The notes under the pieces were generated by a model. That model made no database searches. It had not been told where the DNA came from and saw nothing but the letters and a program-made list of their open reading frames with translations. Below, piece after piece: positions 48,987 to 60,134 of a stretch of 64,000 bases of DNA. The stretch spans positions 2,906,714 to 2,970,713 of the forward strand of contig JAQFVV010012506.1 in the NCBI GenBank assembly GCA_028023455.1. Direction: 5' to 3'. The DNA comes from Epiperipatus broadwayi (Eukaryota > Onychophora > Udeonychophora > Euonychophora > Peripatidae). Position 1 is the stretch's first letter. The number at the start of each line of letters is the position of its first letter. Position numbers and translations under genes: made by a program.

Positions 48987-49662
48987 TTATTAAGATGCTT
49001 CCTGGCAACATATTTTATTTTACACAGTTTTCTATATTTTTCTTATTGTTACTAATGGATCAATTGATTCAAGTCTCTTAATGATTTTTTTTTGCATATC
49101 CCTAATATTTATTATCTCTATTATAGTCAATTAAGACTTTTAACAGAAGTTTATTTTAATAATTTTCTTAATGCTATATTATAATTCTTTTTCTTTTATT
49201 TCAATATCTAGATAAGATTATTAACTGGAATTATTTATGATTTTTTCTTTGGATATATTTATTATTATACTCTACATATTGTTCCAACAATTTGTGTAAT
49301 AGTTATATGTATTGTCAAAGCTTGTTGGTTAAAAAGCCTTACTAAGGTATTGAAAATATCATCAATAAAGTCATATGCTTTGTAGTAATGTTGACTATGA
49401 TGTTGGTATGAGGTAAATCTAGATTTGACTAAATTAAATAACTCTATCATACTAACATTATACTTGATCTTGGGGTTATTAAATTTAGATAATGAGATGT
49501 GTATGTAAAAAATGAGAAGCAATTATTTTCCAACTTTAACCATAATAGAAATAATATCTAATTAAATTCTATAATTATTACTAATCTTTCTTATATTGAA
49601 GACACCATAATAAAATAATGAAAATTGGTAAATTTAATAATTTAACGTGTAATCAAATACAT

Positions 49663-49690
<28 letters not shown>
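48987..49690. other. AT-rich, no gene
   Basis: Ends in CA/TA repeats (49662-49699) that form the left flank of the mariner-type element. Confidence 0.4.
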
Positions 49691-49693
<3 letters not shown>

Positions 49694-49697
49694 CACA

Positions 49698-51068
49698 TAC
49701 AAGGTGGCCCAAAAGTAGGTTTACAGTTATCACGCAGACTATTTATTTGAAAATTCGTCACTAGAACAGCGGGAAATTCATTATACCTGTTAACATAAAC
49801 ATAAACAATTTAATCTCTCAGATGCTCAAAATATCCTTCTTCAACATTGCAACATTCTTCAAATCTCTCCAGGACACTCTGACACACAGCGCGGCACAAA
49901 TTTCGCTCTTTATCAATTTCTGTGAATGCGAGATGAATGTAATCTTTTAAATCATTTATTGTTTTGGGTTTCTTCTCATAAACCTTGTTTTTAAAAACAC
50001 CCCCAAAAAAGAAATCCATAAGTGTCTGGTCAGGTGAACATGGTGGTCATTCGATGCTGCCCCTTTTTTTGAACCAATGCTGTGGAAAAACTTAGTTAAG
50101 GTAGTCTCTTACTGTGGATGCATAATGTGGTGGTGTTCCATCCTGCTGAAAAAAAAGTTTGTCAAAGTTAGGCTTAGTTTTGAATTGTGGCACTACTACT
50201 TTATGAAGCATGTCCAGGTAGATCTTTCCAATTACAGTTCTATTAAAAAAAATGGGCCCAACAACACCTTCACTTGATAATGCATCCCAAACTGTAATGC
50301 CAAGCTAGTTTAGTTCAGTCTTTATGGTCAAATGGGGATTTTCATCAACCCAGTACATACAGTTATGCCTGTTCACATGACCAGATAATTTAAAGCAAGC
50401 CTCATCTGACCAAATAATTTTATCCAAAGAGTCACGTACTTCTCCAGTAAAGTGATTACACATCATTTTGCAGAACTGCATCTGATGATCTGCATCGTCC
50501 TCTAAAAGACCATGTATTAGTCTTGGTCAGTAAGGTTTTAATTTCAGTTTACACATTAAGCATTGCAATGATGTTCTTGGTATGAATAGTTCTGCAGAAA
50601 CACATCGTCTGGATTTCCTTGGACTGTTCACAAATGTCATAACCAATAACATTTCATTTTCTTTGGTGTCAGATGTCCAGATTTTGGTGCATTACTCACT
50701 GAATCTGTTTCATCACATTTATTCCTTAGATGATAAATTGTTTGTTGTGAAGGTGGAGAAGTGTTAAAAGTTTCTTGCCATGCTGTACATTCCATCTCGA
50801 CATTTTCAGACTTCCACTACTGCTTTAATATCCATTTCCTTTGCTCTTGATTTAAATTGTTCGCCATTAATCCTGAAATAAAAAAATATCATCAAGTAAA
50901 AAGTTAGCATTACATAATAAAATAAATTACAATCAGCAAGGAAAAAGCTGTTTTGTAAGTTATATTTATACTCTGAGGAATGTTTTATATTGGTATTACT
51001 AAGCAAGTAACTTCAACCATATAAAAGGTAGTTTAATAACTGTAAACCTACTTTTTGGCCACCCTGTA
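49698..51068 (-). mobile_element. Tc1/mariner-superfamily element (DD41D-type), complete ends
   Basis: The element lies at 49700-51066. Its ends read CAAGGTGGCCCAAAAGTAGG on the left and CAGGGTGGCCAAAAAGTAGG on the right (inverted). Pairing continues through TTTACAGTTAT, giving TIRs of about 31 bp. TA dinucleotides flank both ends, the expected target duplication. The size (1,367 bp) and a single transposase reading frame on the minus strand fit the IS630-Tc1-mariner group. The two TIRs differ by only two bases in their paired part. Confidence 0.92.
49810..50867 (-). pseudogene. DD41D-type Tc1/mariner transposase, broken
   Basis: Starts at ATG 50867 with MANNLNQEQRKWILKQ and a stop soon after, and ends at 49810 with the open 69-residue tail FKNKVYEKKPKTINDLKDYI. 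In between, in shifting frames, are SQQTIYHLRNK (helix-turn-helix part), IIWSDEACFKLSG (first Asp), QQDGTPPHYAS (second Asp) and SPDQTLMDFFF (third Asp). Counting through two internal stops, 41 residues separate the second and third Asp, giving the DD41D spacing seen in an invertebrate group whose members read DGAPPHY...SPDLTPLD. All three catalytic Asp are kept, but stops and frameshifts rule out an active product. Confidence 0.85.
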
Positions 51069-51919
51069 TATACACTGCAAGCCAAGATGAAATATTTCAG
51101 GACAGAAATGTGTGATCACAGTTGTATGTTTAATAAAGATTATACGATTAAAGAAAATGAAGATAAGATAAAATTAATAACAAAAAATTTAATTGCTAAA
51201 GATAATAATAATGATGATGATGATGATATATTTTCTGTCTATTAGTAATTTAACTTATAAATAGACAAGAATATTAAATTAAGACCTGGTGATGATTATC
51301 AAAATTTCTTTGCAAGAATAGTCCATAATCCAACAACTAATTGTGATGTTTAATTTAACATTTCTAATATTAATTTTATTTAGCTTAAGTTTTAAATTTA
51401 TCTCAAACATTTATTCTTAAAAATAAGTAAATATATATTTTTACTAAAAATCAATATGACTTTATTGTATATGTTGATAACATTATTGTTGTTTTTATAT
51501 ATAAAATTATTTTATTTTTAAAATTAATTTTATTATTTCTATATAAGTTTTTAAAAAAATTAATCGAAAATATAAAGATGTGATGAAAAATAAATTATTT
51601 CATTAAAAATACAACTGAAAAAAAAGTGAACATAAAAGACTGTATTTTAAAAATTTTTGTATATTTTTTATTTTGCCAATTTTCTCTTTTTATTATTATC
51701 CAAAAGAACTCGATTGAGAGGATTTTCTTTAGATTTTTTTATGGATATTTGCCTAATTCTTTAAGACTTTGATTGAATTTATCTTATCTTTTTGTCTATC
51801 TCTGACTCTTTATTTCTCATCCTTTTTTTTAATTTTTTTTAATCTTGCTGGATAACATGATATATCTTTTTTGTTTTATATGAATGTTACAGAGATGCTA
51901 ATTAAATGTGTTCAAATTA
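51069..51919. other. AT-rich, no gene
   Basis: A short (GAT)n run at 51211-51229. May contain decayed LINE sequence continuous with the next feature. Confidence 0.4.
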
Positions 51920-52510
51920 AAGTCCTTTGAAATGGAACAGTTTGATTTTATCATTTCTTACAGAAACTTGGCTTAATCAACAATTTTTTGACTATTCTTT
52001 ATTTGATAATAGGTTTTGAATTTTAGAACTGATGGATCTATGAAAAATGTTACTCTTATTACTATTATAAATATATTTTTAAAAAAAATCTTCATTTTAC
52101 TTATTTTTGTTAATCTATACGGTGTGAAATTATCTTAAATTATGATTTTAATTTAATCTTAGGAAATATATACTCAAACCCACTTTATCATTTTTAGAAA
52201 TTGATTATTTTCAGACTTCATATGAAAATTTCTTGATTGACTATAATATCATAATTACTGGGAATTTAAATATTCCAGGCTTATCTCAGGATAGAATTAC
52301 TACACACTTTTTTTTGTCTCCTAAAACTTCTAGAATGTTATAGTTTTGTAAATTTTTTGGGCTTAAAGACAACCTATTTTTTAATACGTCTCATCATGTT
52401 TTAGATTATATTCTATGTTATTTATCAATAGTTAATAATTTTTACTTGATCTCTGTTACTTTTACTAATAAAGTTCATCATTTATCTATTGAATTTTATA
52501 TGAAGATATA
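51920..52510 (+). pseudogene. LINE apurinic-type endonuclease domain remnant
   Basis: Words of the non-LTR retrotransposon endonuclease occur in order: LTETWLNQQ (51956-51982, the Glu of the ETWL motif kept), LFDN then an FRTDGS-like piece, GNLNIPG (about 52260-52280, where GDFNLPG is usual, so Asp to Asn), and HHVLDYI (52393-52413, corresponding to the LDLI motif). Many stops and frame changes. The pattern suits jockey/CR1-like LINEs. The reverse transcriptase part is missing; the downstream flank is a SINE fragment. Confidence 0.65.
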
Positions 52511-52562
52511 TCACTCAAAAGTTAGTTATTGTAATATTATGAAAAACGATTATAGGAGATAG

Positions 52563-52645
52563 TCAAGCGTTGGTGGCCAAGTGGTTAGCATAGCTGTCTT
52601 CCAAGCTTCCTGGTCAACACATTTGCTTATGCAAAAAAAAAAAAA
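52563..52645 (+). mobile_element. Truncated tRNA-derived SINE with poly(A)
   Basis: TGGCCAAGTGG (about 52574) fits a pol III A box, followed by TTAGCATAGCTG, as in the 5' half of a tRNA. No B box follows; instead a short unrelated piece leads to an A-run at 52630-52642. It looks like a 5'-head fragment of a tRNA SINE rather than a tRNA gene. Confidence 0.5.
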
Positions 52646-52742
52646 TAATTATTTTGATTTTTGTTAGAATTTTTATAAAGTTAATTGAAATTCATTGTAT
52701 TTCTATAATAATGTGAATCATTGTGTGATGTACTTGATTTAA

Positions 52743-53405
52743 TGTTACTTACAAGAAATAATCAAACACATCCAATTCAAGTAACTATTACTCTTTTGCA
52801 TGAAATTAAGATATCTCACTTAACAGATACAAGATTTTATTAGTATAAAAATTAACAAGCATTTATAAACAGGATTATAAGTAGTTTACTAGCACCTGTA
52901 AGGCTTACAAAAATAATAAGACAGGTATAGTCTGTATAATTACCCTAGGTCGGTCTTTATTACCTTCAGACCTGAATATCTGGTTCTCCTCCCATCGTTG
53001 GTCCTGTTCTGAAATTCATGCTACACATAAGTCTCTCAGAAAAACAGGACTGATGCTGACTTGACTTTTTCCCACTAGATTGTATCTACTTTTTGTTCTA
53101 TTGTTTATTCCTTAACAATTTTATTCACAAAAGTATTCTGGGATTATTTCTGAACTAATTAATTAAATTGTTCTTTACATTTTTAATCCTTCATTTAATT
53201 ACTTATTATTTCGGATCTTCCATCTTGTTTTACACCTTGCTTTTTATAATATATATATATGAAAAACCATTTGTAATTTCTAATTTTCGTTTTTATTAAA
53301 TCAACTCGTTTACTTTCACATGTAATTATTTAACACTTTTAACTTATGGAGTACACACAGTTTCACACGTATTTTTCTTAATATTAATTGTACTATAACA
53401 TAACA
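52743..53405 (-). repeat. 3' LTR of the gypsy element (inferred bounds)
   Basis: The minus-strand start TGTTATGTTATAG follows directly after a purine-rich GGAGTGGGGGAGGA (53407-53422), the expected polypurine tract. The proposed end ...GTAACA gives matching TGTTA/TAACA terminal repeats. Inside are two AATAAA polyadenylation signals on the minus strand (about 52962 and 52840). The partner LTR is gone, so the lower bound is inferred. Confidence 0.6.
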
Positions 53406-53442
53406 ATTCCTCCCCCACTCCAGAAGTTACGGTTTATCCGTC

Positions 53443-54423
53443 TTATACATATTCTTTTAAGTACAAAGGTCTTCTTTTACATCGTATTGGTCTGGTCTGT
53501 ATTTTATCCTCTTCTACCACATCTTCTTGGATGTCGGTCAGTAGCATCTGTTTATCTAAATTCTTTTCATTTGCATGTTGAAACTGCTGGAACATATCTA
53601 GTTGTATGTCATCTTCACTTTTACGAATATGATTTTTGTGACGCTTATATATAATTCCGTTTTTGTCTTTAATATCATAAATTTGCTTTGATCGCACCTG
53701 TTCAATTTTTCCATTAACCCATTGTTTACGTAGTATATCTCTGAATATTACCATGTCTCCAATGTTAAAGTTTTTCACTGGGTCTTGATTGTATTTATAT
53801 ATATGTGTATCAGGTCGCAAAAAATCTAAATTAGTTCGTATTTTCCGACCGAATAACATTTCAGCTGGTGATTTTTCAGTCGTTGTTGATGGAGTTATAT
53901 GTTGATACATTATGAATTCCTGTAAGACATTTTTCATATCCATATTTTTGTTTTTTCTTAAATATTTCTTCACTTGCCCTACCATGTTTTCTGCCAAACC
54001 ATTTGATTCAGGGTGGTAAAGGGGTGTAAATACATGCTTGATGTCCCATTTCCCAAATTGTATTTTTAGTTCTTCACTCGCATATCCAGTTCCGTTGTCC
54101 GAGATGATTACCTGTGGAAATCCATGTATATAAAATATGTCTGTTAAACATTTTATTGTTTCGTTTGCACTTGTATTTTTAACCTCGTGACATTCTATCC
54201 ATTTAGAGAAAGCATCGATTAAAATTAAATAATTTCTTCCCTCTATTGGACCCGCATGGTCTATATGCAGTCTTTGCCACAGATATATTGGTTTAGGCCA
54301 AGAAGAATATTGTTTATTTGGCAGAGCTATTTCAGACTTACATTTATCACATTTCTTAATATACTTTTCAATATCATTACTTATCTGTGGCCACCAAACA
54401 TAACTCCGAGCTAAAGCTTTAGC
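53443..54423 (-). pseudogene. Gypsy integrase, open apart from the stop at its start
   Basis: Read on the minus strand after the TGA at 54424-54426, the frame is open to 53443. It shows KALARSYVWWPQI and KKCDKCK (the zinc domain, whose HQEH half lies before the stop), IDHAGPI (first Asp), ISDNGTGYASEE (second Asp) and YHPESNGLAEN (Glu), so the DDE triad is complete. A carboxyl-terminal part with NGKIEQV and HKNHIRKS resembles the GPY/F module that binds DNA or chromatin. It is in the same frame as RT and RNase H; only the TGA, probably from CGA, separates them. Confidence 0.88.
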
Positions 54424-55911
54424 TCACACAATGCCTGGGTGCTCCTGATGCAAAAGTTCTAGAACTTTCATTCTCCCTATAGGAAGTATAACTACTCTGT
54501 CTTCCATATTAATACACCCTTTACAAACTGACAATTGGTCTCTATTGACCCAAAACCCCATTGCTAAATTTTCAGGTTTTTTATTAGGCCAATCTTTGCT
54601 TATCCATTTCTTAAGCAACGCATACCCATCATTTTCATTTGTCCATGTCTGAACTACTTTACTATTTATGACTTGTGATTTCATAGTGTCAATATGATTA
54701 ACTTCCACATCAATTTCATAGTTGTCATTATTTCTGGGCACTCTGGATAGAGCGTCTGCATGAGAAATTATCTTTCCTTTTTGATATTTTAAATTGAAAT
54801 CATAAGCAGCAAGTGTATTAGCCCATCTGAGCATGTGTGGACTTAAATGCTCTGGCATCAGACGATCTTTTCCTATAATCCCAAACAAAGGTTTGTGATC
54901 TGTTACTAATTCAAATTTTCGTCCATAAATAAACTGGTGAAATTTTTTCACAGCAAACATAACTGCCAAAGCTTCTTTGTCCAGCTGACTATAATTTTTT
55001 TTAGCTTTAGACAAAGTCCGAGAAGCGTAAGCTACAGGACATTCATGACCATCTATTTGATGCGCTAAAATTGCTCCCATTCCGTATTGTGATGCATCTG
55101 TAGTAATAGTGATGTCTTTGTCGCTATCAAAATGCACTAATAAGCTACTAGAGGTTAACAATTCCTTAACTGCTTTAAACGCTTTTTCATGTTTGGTATT
55201 CCAAATCCATTTTTGATATTTATGTAGCAGCTCATATAGAGGAGTTGCAACCATTGCTTTGTTCTTTAAAAAAGGTTCGAAAAAATTAATCAAACTTAGG
55301 AAAGCTTGAAGTTGCTTGACATTTATTGGGCTTGGAACATCTTTGACTGCCCTAATTTTATCAGTTAATGGACTTTTCCCTTTTTCTGAAATAAGATGGC
55401 CTAAAAACTTTAATTCTTCAGTTTCCCAAATGCATTTTTTAACATTTAATTTTACTCCTGCGTTATTTAGTTTTTCGCATACTTTCCAAATGTTAATTCT
55501 TAATTTCTCCGGTGATGTTGCAGTAATCAAAATGTCATCATAATATGGCATCACTTCTTCCAAGCCTTGTAATATTGAATTTATTTTTGCTTGAAATATG
55601 TTTGGAGCTGATGTAATTCCAAAAGGGAGACGATTACATTTGAATAATCCAAAAGGGGTCGTAATTGCTAATAACTGAGCTGTATCATCCGTAACTTTTA
55701 GTTGGTGATATGACGAATTTAAATCCAATTTCGCAAATTTTTTTGCTTTAGCTAGATTACTGAGAATCTCACATACATTCGGCACTGGGTAAGCTCCTTT
55801 ATTAAGATATTTATTTACTGTTGTTCTATAATCTCCACACAGCTTAATTTTTCTGTCTGGTTTTGTTAACACAACAATTGGCGTGGCCCAATCTGCCTCC
55901 TCGATTTGGGA
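54424..55911 (-). pseudogene. Gypsy reverse transcriptase and RNase H, near-intact
   Basis: A 482-residue open frame (54424-55872), extended upstream in the same phase to the frameshift at about 55911. RT: DWATPIVVL, LCGDYRTTVN, FAKLDLNSSYHQL (Asp 50 of the 482), LPFGITSAP and PYYDDILI (catalytic YYDD at 110-113). RNase H: ITTDAS (Asp 259), DKEALA (Glu 300), TDHKPL (Asp 325), HADALSR (Asp 373), so all four acidic residues are kept. The end reads LLHQEHPGIV, the first half of the integrase zinc finger, then TGA. Quality of this domain contrasts with the decayed protease. Confidence 0.92.
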
Positions 55912-56089
55912 TAACGTCTTTTTTAACTAACGCTTCTATTTTTTCCTCTACTATCTGCCTTTTGGCAAATGGTATTTTTCTCGGTTTACAAATAACCAGT
56001 TTAACATTTTCATTTAAGTGCAAGTCGATGGGCTTTGATTTTATTAAACCTAAATCTTCGGTAAATAAATTCGGATATAACTCTATCAT
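55912..56089 (-). pseudogene. Gypsy Pol linker before reverse transcriptase, frameshifted
   Basis: This frame (55844-56089) carries KPIDLHLNENVKLVICKPRK, PFAKRQIVEEKIEALVKKDV and then changes phase. The matching region in K02A2.6-like Pol has HLKPDAKP, FxKPRPVPF and VEEELDRLVKEG. One extra C in the CCC at 55908-55910 (GGG on the plus strand) accounts for the shift; the downstream phase continues as IEEADWATP. Confidence 0.85.
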
Positions 56090-56183
56090 TTCTTTTCAAC
56101 CGAGACCTTTTTAACTATATTAATTTTAATGCCTAAGTCTTTAAACCAGTTTCTTCCTATTAATGGACTAATATCTTTATCTA

Positions 56184-56441
56184 CTATATATATATAGGTA
56201 ATTTGTAGTTTTTATTTTTAAAACCAACTATTACTTCAGATTTCCCAATTAACTTGATTGGGTTCCCGTTTACATCTCTAACGTTAATGTTAGCTTTCTG
56301 TATTTTAATCTGAGGACTATCTGTGGACATTTCCTTCCACTTTTTCATAAATATTAAAGAAATTCCAGAACCACTTTCTATTCCCAATAATCTTTTGAAA
56401 ATTAATAAGTATTGAAGAAATAATTGGAGATGAATAGTCAA
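56184..56441 (-). pseudogene. Gypsy retropepsin with Glu-Ser-Gly active site
   Basis: The frame 56184-56441 contains LLGIESGSGISLIFMKKWKE, then KANINVRDVNG and GKSEVIVGF. The next phase (about 56183-56100) gives DISPLIGRNWFKDLG, the carboxyl-terminal motif of the domain. The active-site triplet is ESG where DTG is expected, so the catalytic Asp is replaced by Glu. A TA-rich microsatellite at 56185-56198 causes the frame change. Confidence 0.8.
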
Positions 56442-57079
56442 CGAATATATTCACTGAAAAGTAATAATAATTGTGCCATAAGGAAAATGAACTGCAGTAA
56501 TACACAAAAGGAAATAAATAAACACCGTAAATATCCAGCAAGGATAGATAAAAGAATAGTAAATCTCTTGGAAACAGTTAAGTATATATATTTAAAATTC
56601 AATGGAACTAAATTAGTAATAAATGAAAGTGTTCATTATTATTCTGGATATATATAAAATCTTAATTATAATGTGAAATAGAATTATTTATTTTGAGCCA
56701 TACCAGCAGGGATGTCAGTTTCTATGAAGTTTTAGCTGAAAAACGTTGCACGACACATTTTTAATTGAAATCATAAGTGTACCTTTTACTATAGAGAGAA
56801 ATATATATCATATAAAATAAATAAGGCAAGCCACAAATAAATTTTTATTACTAAACAAAGAACAAAACAAGGATTATTGTTGCAGTAACTCAAATACCTC
56901 GTGCGAATCTTAGGATAAGCAGAATCTTCAAAAAAATAAGGAAAAATAAAAACGTTATGATAAGTTTATGGAGTGTGGAACAACTAGAAGATTTAAAATT
57001 GTTTTTTATACTTTAGCTGAGAGTTAAAAGAGAACTTCTTTCTAATGTTGGTATTTATATTTTTAATCTATGATTTGTT
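56442..57079. other. No feature seen
   Basis: AT-rich. I looked for gag and a second LTR matching 52743-53405 and found neither. Confidence 0.45.
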
Positions 57080-58576
57080 GGTAAAACTGATTTATAGCGG
57101 TCTGAACACTTCGCCCTCTATTTTTAAAAAACTTAACTACCCCCCCCCCCCCTAATAACTATATCCAAATTTAATAAATGTATGTAACTATATCTAAGTC
57201 TAAATGTTAATAATAAAAAAACTTACATTTACATGCGTATTTTTCACTTATAGCGGTGTTTGCTGCATATATAACTGTAAATAAATTAACTATAAATAGA
57301 GTGGAGATAGACACCATTCTAGATCCAACTTCAATCAGTTTATCTAACAATAAATAAACTGTGTCTAAATGTAAATATTAATAAATAAAAAAGGAATAAA
57401 ACTTACATTTTTATGCGTACTTTTCACTTAGCATGTATATCTAGCGGTCTTTACTGTATATATAACTATAAATAAATAATAATATATAATAAAAATGAAA
57501 TTAGATTTCCTGCAGGCAGAATCCGTATTTCGAACTACATTATTCTCACTATGTAATTGCAAAATATATCTAACTATAAATGTATTTTTTACATGAAGAT
57601 TAAGAAATAAAATGTAATAACACATTTTTATGCTCTATTTAGAGAAGATAAGTGTCACCAATAAAGTCCCTACTGTCAAAATTATGAACTACTGTACTTT
57701 TGTCACGTCTGATTTTTGGCGCGTGTATTTACCCTCACCCCTTCCCCACCGTCCATTTACCTTTTTTGCTGCAAAAAGATTCAAATCAATGTTAAAAATA
57801 AGTATGTTCACAATTGTGAACAACTGTTTTGACATTGATTTGAATCTTTTTGCAGCAAAAAAAGTACATGGACGGTGGGGGAGGGGGGGGAAATAGCGAA
57901 AAATACACATGACAAAAGTACAGTAGCTCATAATTTTGACAGTAGGGACTTTATTGGTGACACTTATCTTCTCTAAATAGTGCATAAAAATGTGTGTTAT
58001 TACATTTTATTTCTTAATCTTCATGTAAAAAATACATTTTTAGTTAGATATATTTTGCAATTACATAGTGAGAATAATGTAGTTTGAAATATGGATTCTG
58101 CCTGCAGGAAATGTAAGTTAATTTTTTTATTATTTATTCATCTTTATGTAAAAACATTTATAGTTAAAACACTTTATTTATTTATAGTTATATATACAGT
58201 AAAGACCGTTAGATATACATTCCAAGTGAAAAGTACGCATAAAAATGTAAGTTTTATTCCTTTTTTATTTATTAATATTTACATTTAGACAGAATTTATT
58301 TATTGTTAGATAAACTGATTGAAGTTGGATCTTTCTAATGGTGTCTATCTCCACTCTATTTATAGTTAATTTATTTACAGTTATATATACAGCAAAGACC
58401 GCTATAAGTGAAAAATACGCATGTAAATGTAAGTTTTTTTTTATTATTAATATTTAGACTTAGATATAGTTACATACACTAATTAAATTTGGATATAGTT
58501 ATTAGGGGGGAAAAAGTAGTTAAGTTTTTTAAAAATAGAGGGCGAAGTATCGAGACCGCTATAAGTCAGTTTTACC
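57080..58576. mobile_element. 1.5-kb foldback palindrome with internal subrepeats
   Basis: Each ~745-bp arm is the reverse complement of the other, from GGTAAAACTGATTTATAGCG on the left (57080) to CGCTATAAGTCAGTTTTACC on the right (58576). The centre lies close to GTTCACAATTGTGAAC at 57806-57821. Similarity is highest near the centre. Within each arm a ~160-190-bp module repeats, marked by TAGCGGT motifs at about 57094, 57251 and 57442 and by GTATATATAACTATAAATA-like sequence. No transposase and no TSD were recognised. Palindrome plus repeated motifs in the arms resembles foldback elements. The paired open frames 57630-57896 (+) and 57689-57985 (-) encode similar peptides only because of the palindrome. 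Confidence 0.9.
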
Positions 58577-59438
58577 GAAAATTGAATAACAAATGGATAT
58601 AACTAATAGTTCTAATTTTAAAATAATTTAATAAAATAACCCATTATAAAATGACAAAGAAATTTCAAATATTTTCAAAATTATGCTGCATTTTGACACA
58701 ACTACATTAAATCATCATTATAGTGGGTATATCTATAAATGCATAAATTATTTTTATCTAGTATTCTTACAGCATATATTTCTAACTGAATTTAATACTT
58801 TATTGAGCTCTTTTTTAACTTCTTCAAACATATATACATTTATTTCACAAAGTCATATGTTAATTAAATATAAACAGTTTAAGAGATATCTTTTTAACAT
58901 AAAATTTATACTATTGTTATAACTTTTTTATAATTTATTTCTAAACTTAGAAAAGAGAAGAAAAGTGAATCATATTTTCTATAGATAATTAATATTGAAC
59001 CTTTATATCATTATGTAGCATGAACTGGTAATTGTATACATTAGGTTGTTGTGATATTTATTTATAATAAATAAATGCCAGTTAATATTGGTTCAATTTA
59101 TTTGTTTAAATGGCTTATAAAACAATAATATTTGACGTTAATGTTAACTTGTAAATTGAAATTATTATTATTATAATATTTTCAGCTTAATTAAATACTC
59201 GTGTCTATTGTCATGGTCTCCTAGTAACAGTCTTTAAGTTCAGACAACCAGAAGAAAACTGGGCCATTTTTTTAACCGCTAGTAATTTAGGCTTTATATA
59301 TAAAAAAATTAACTACTGGTAAATATATTTTTCATTAGAAAACCTAAAAATAATTTATTTGGAGATCTTTACAAGCTATTCTTGCCGGAAGGTGAGTGTT
59401 GATCAAACTCCTAGCATTATAGGTTCCTTTTGTTCCCC
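58577..59438. other. AT-rich, no gene
   Basis: Nothing recognised; the frame 58683-58922 is low-complexity. Confidence 0.4.
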
Positions 59439-60134
59439 TCAAGAGCAGCAAGCATAAAGGCATTTTCTCCTATTGTCTTGGTAATTTAGAAATTGGCTTT
59501 TTCTTTTCAAATAATATTGCAGGTCTGCATGAACGTATTGCACATGTACATCCAGTCCATTTTTAATATTTCCATTTTTCATCTTGATTGGGTATTTATA
59601 AAACATATCCGGAGGATTTATTTTATATAACCTCCTATTACAAACTCCATTTAGAAATATGGACTCTTGGTACCCTATGTAATATGCCTTGAAGTTTTTC
59701 GAAGAGATTGACTCTCTATACCATACATACTTTATTTTTAAACTTTCCAGGAAGATTGACTCTCTGTACCATATATAATTCATCCTTAAATCTTCCAGGG
59801 AGGTTGATTCTCTGGGCCACGTATAATTTATTTTTAAATTTTCTAGAAAGGTTGACTCTTTGTACCATATATAAGGCACATTTAACTTTTCCAGAGCATT
59901 TAAATTTTTCAGAGAGATTGATTCTCTGTATGATACACACTGGACATTTACATTTTTCAGAGAGATAGATTCTCTGTGCCATATATAATGGACATTTAAA
60001 CTCTTCAGAGAGATTGACTCTCTGTACCAGATATAATTCATTACATCTTCCAGAGAGGTTGATTCTCTGTGCCATGTATAATTTATTTTTAAACTCTCTA
60101 AAAAGGTTGACTCTTTGTACCAAATATAAGGCAC
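59439..60134 (-). CDS. Hypothetical repeat protein encoded by a 48-bp minisatellite
   Basis: A 231-residue open minus-strand frame without an ATG at its upstream edge, so it is likely internal to something longer or broken. Residues 1 to about 163 are repeats of a 16-residue unit such as YIWYRESISLKNLNV. Residues 164-231 are unique, include CNRRLYKINPPDMFY and HVQYVHADLQYYLKRKSQ, and end at a stop at 59439. The unit length, 48 bp, is a multiple of three, so a second frame (59716-60297) is also open through the array and reads units like YLVQRVNLSEKFK. I cannot tell which frame, if either, is used. The unique tail favours the first. I do not recognise the family. Confidence 0.4.
   Translation of the reverse strand: MPYIWYKESTFLESLKINYTWHRESTSLEDVMNYIWYRESISLKSLNVHYIWHRESISLKNVNVQCVSYRESISLKNLNALEKLNVPYIWYKESTFLENLKINYTWPRESTSLEDLRMNYIWYRESIFLESLKIKYVWYRESISSKNFKAYYIGYQESIFLNGVCNRRLYKINPPDMFYKYPIKMKNGNIKNGLDVHVQYVHADLQYYLKRKSQFLNYQDNRRKCLYACCS

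Larger units (their letters stand above)
52743..56441 (-). mobile_element. Ty3/gypsy (K02A2.6-like) retrotransposon, 5'-truncated
   Basis: Minus strand. Order from the 5' side: protease remnant (56441-56184), linker and start of the reverse transcriptase domain (56089-55912), RT and RNase H (55911-54424), integrase (54423-53443), polypurine tract and 3' LTR (53422-52743). Gag and the 5' LTR are missing beyond about 56441. Frame breaks lie near 56100, at 55905-55911 and at 54424-54426. Protease-RT-RNase H-integrase order and the GPY/F-like tail of integrase place it in Ty3/gypsy. Confidence 0.9.

Noticed and set aside
52568-52620. tRNA gene
   Set aside because: Only the A-box half is present and a poly(A) tract follows; a truncated SINE explains it better.
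53388-53654. Plus-strand frame opposite the integrase tail
   Set aside because: Antisense shadow; the same applies to 55316-55543 and 55863-56114.
57630-57985. Two opposite-strand frames encoding almost the same peptide
   Set aside because: Necessary result of the foldback palindrome; no independent coding evidence.
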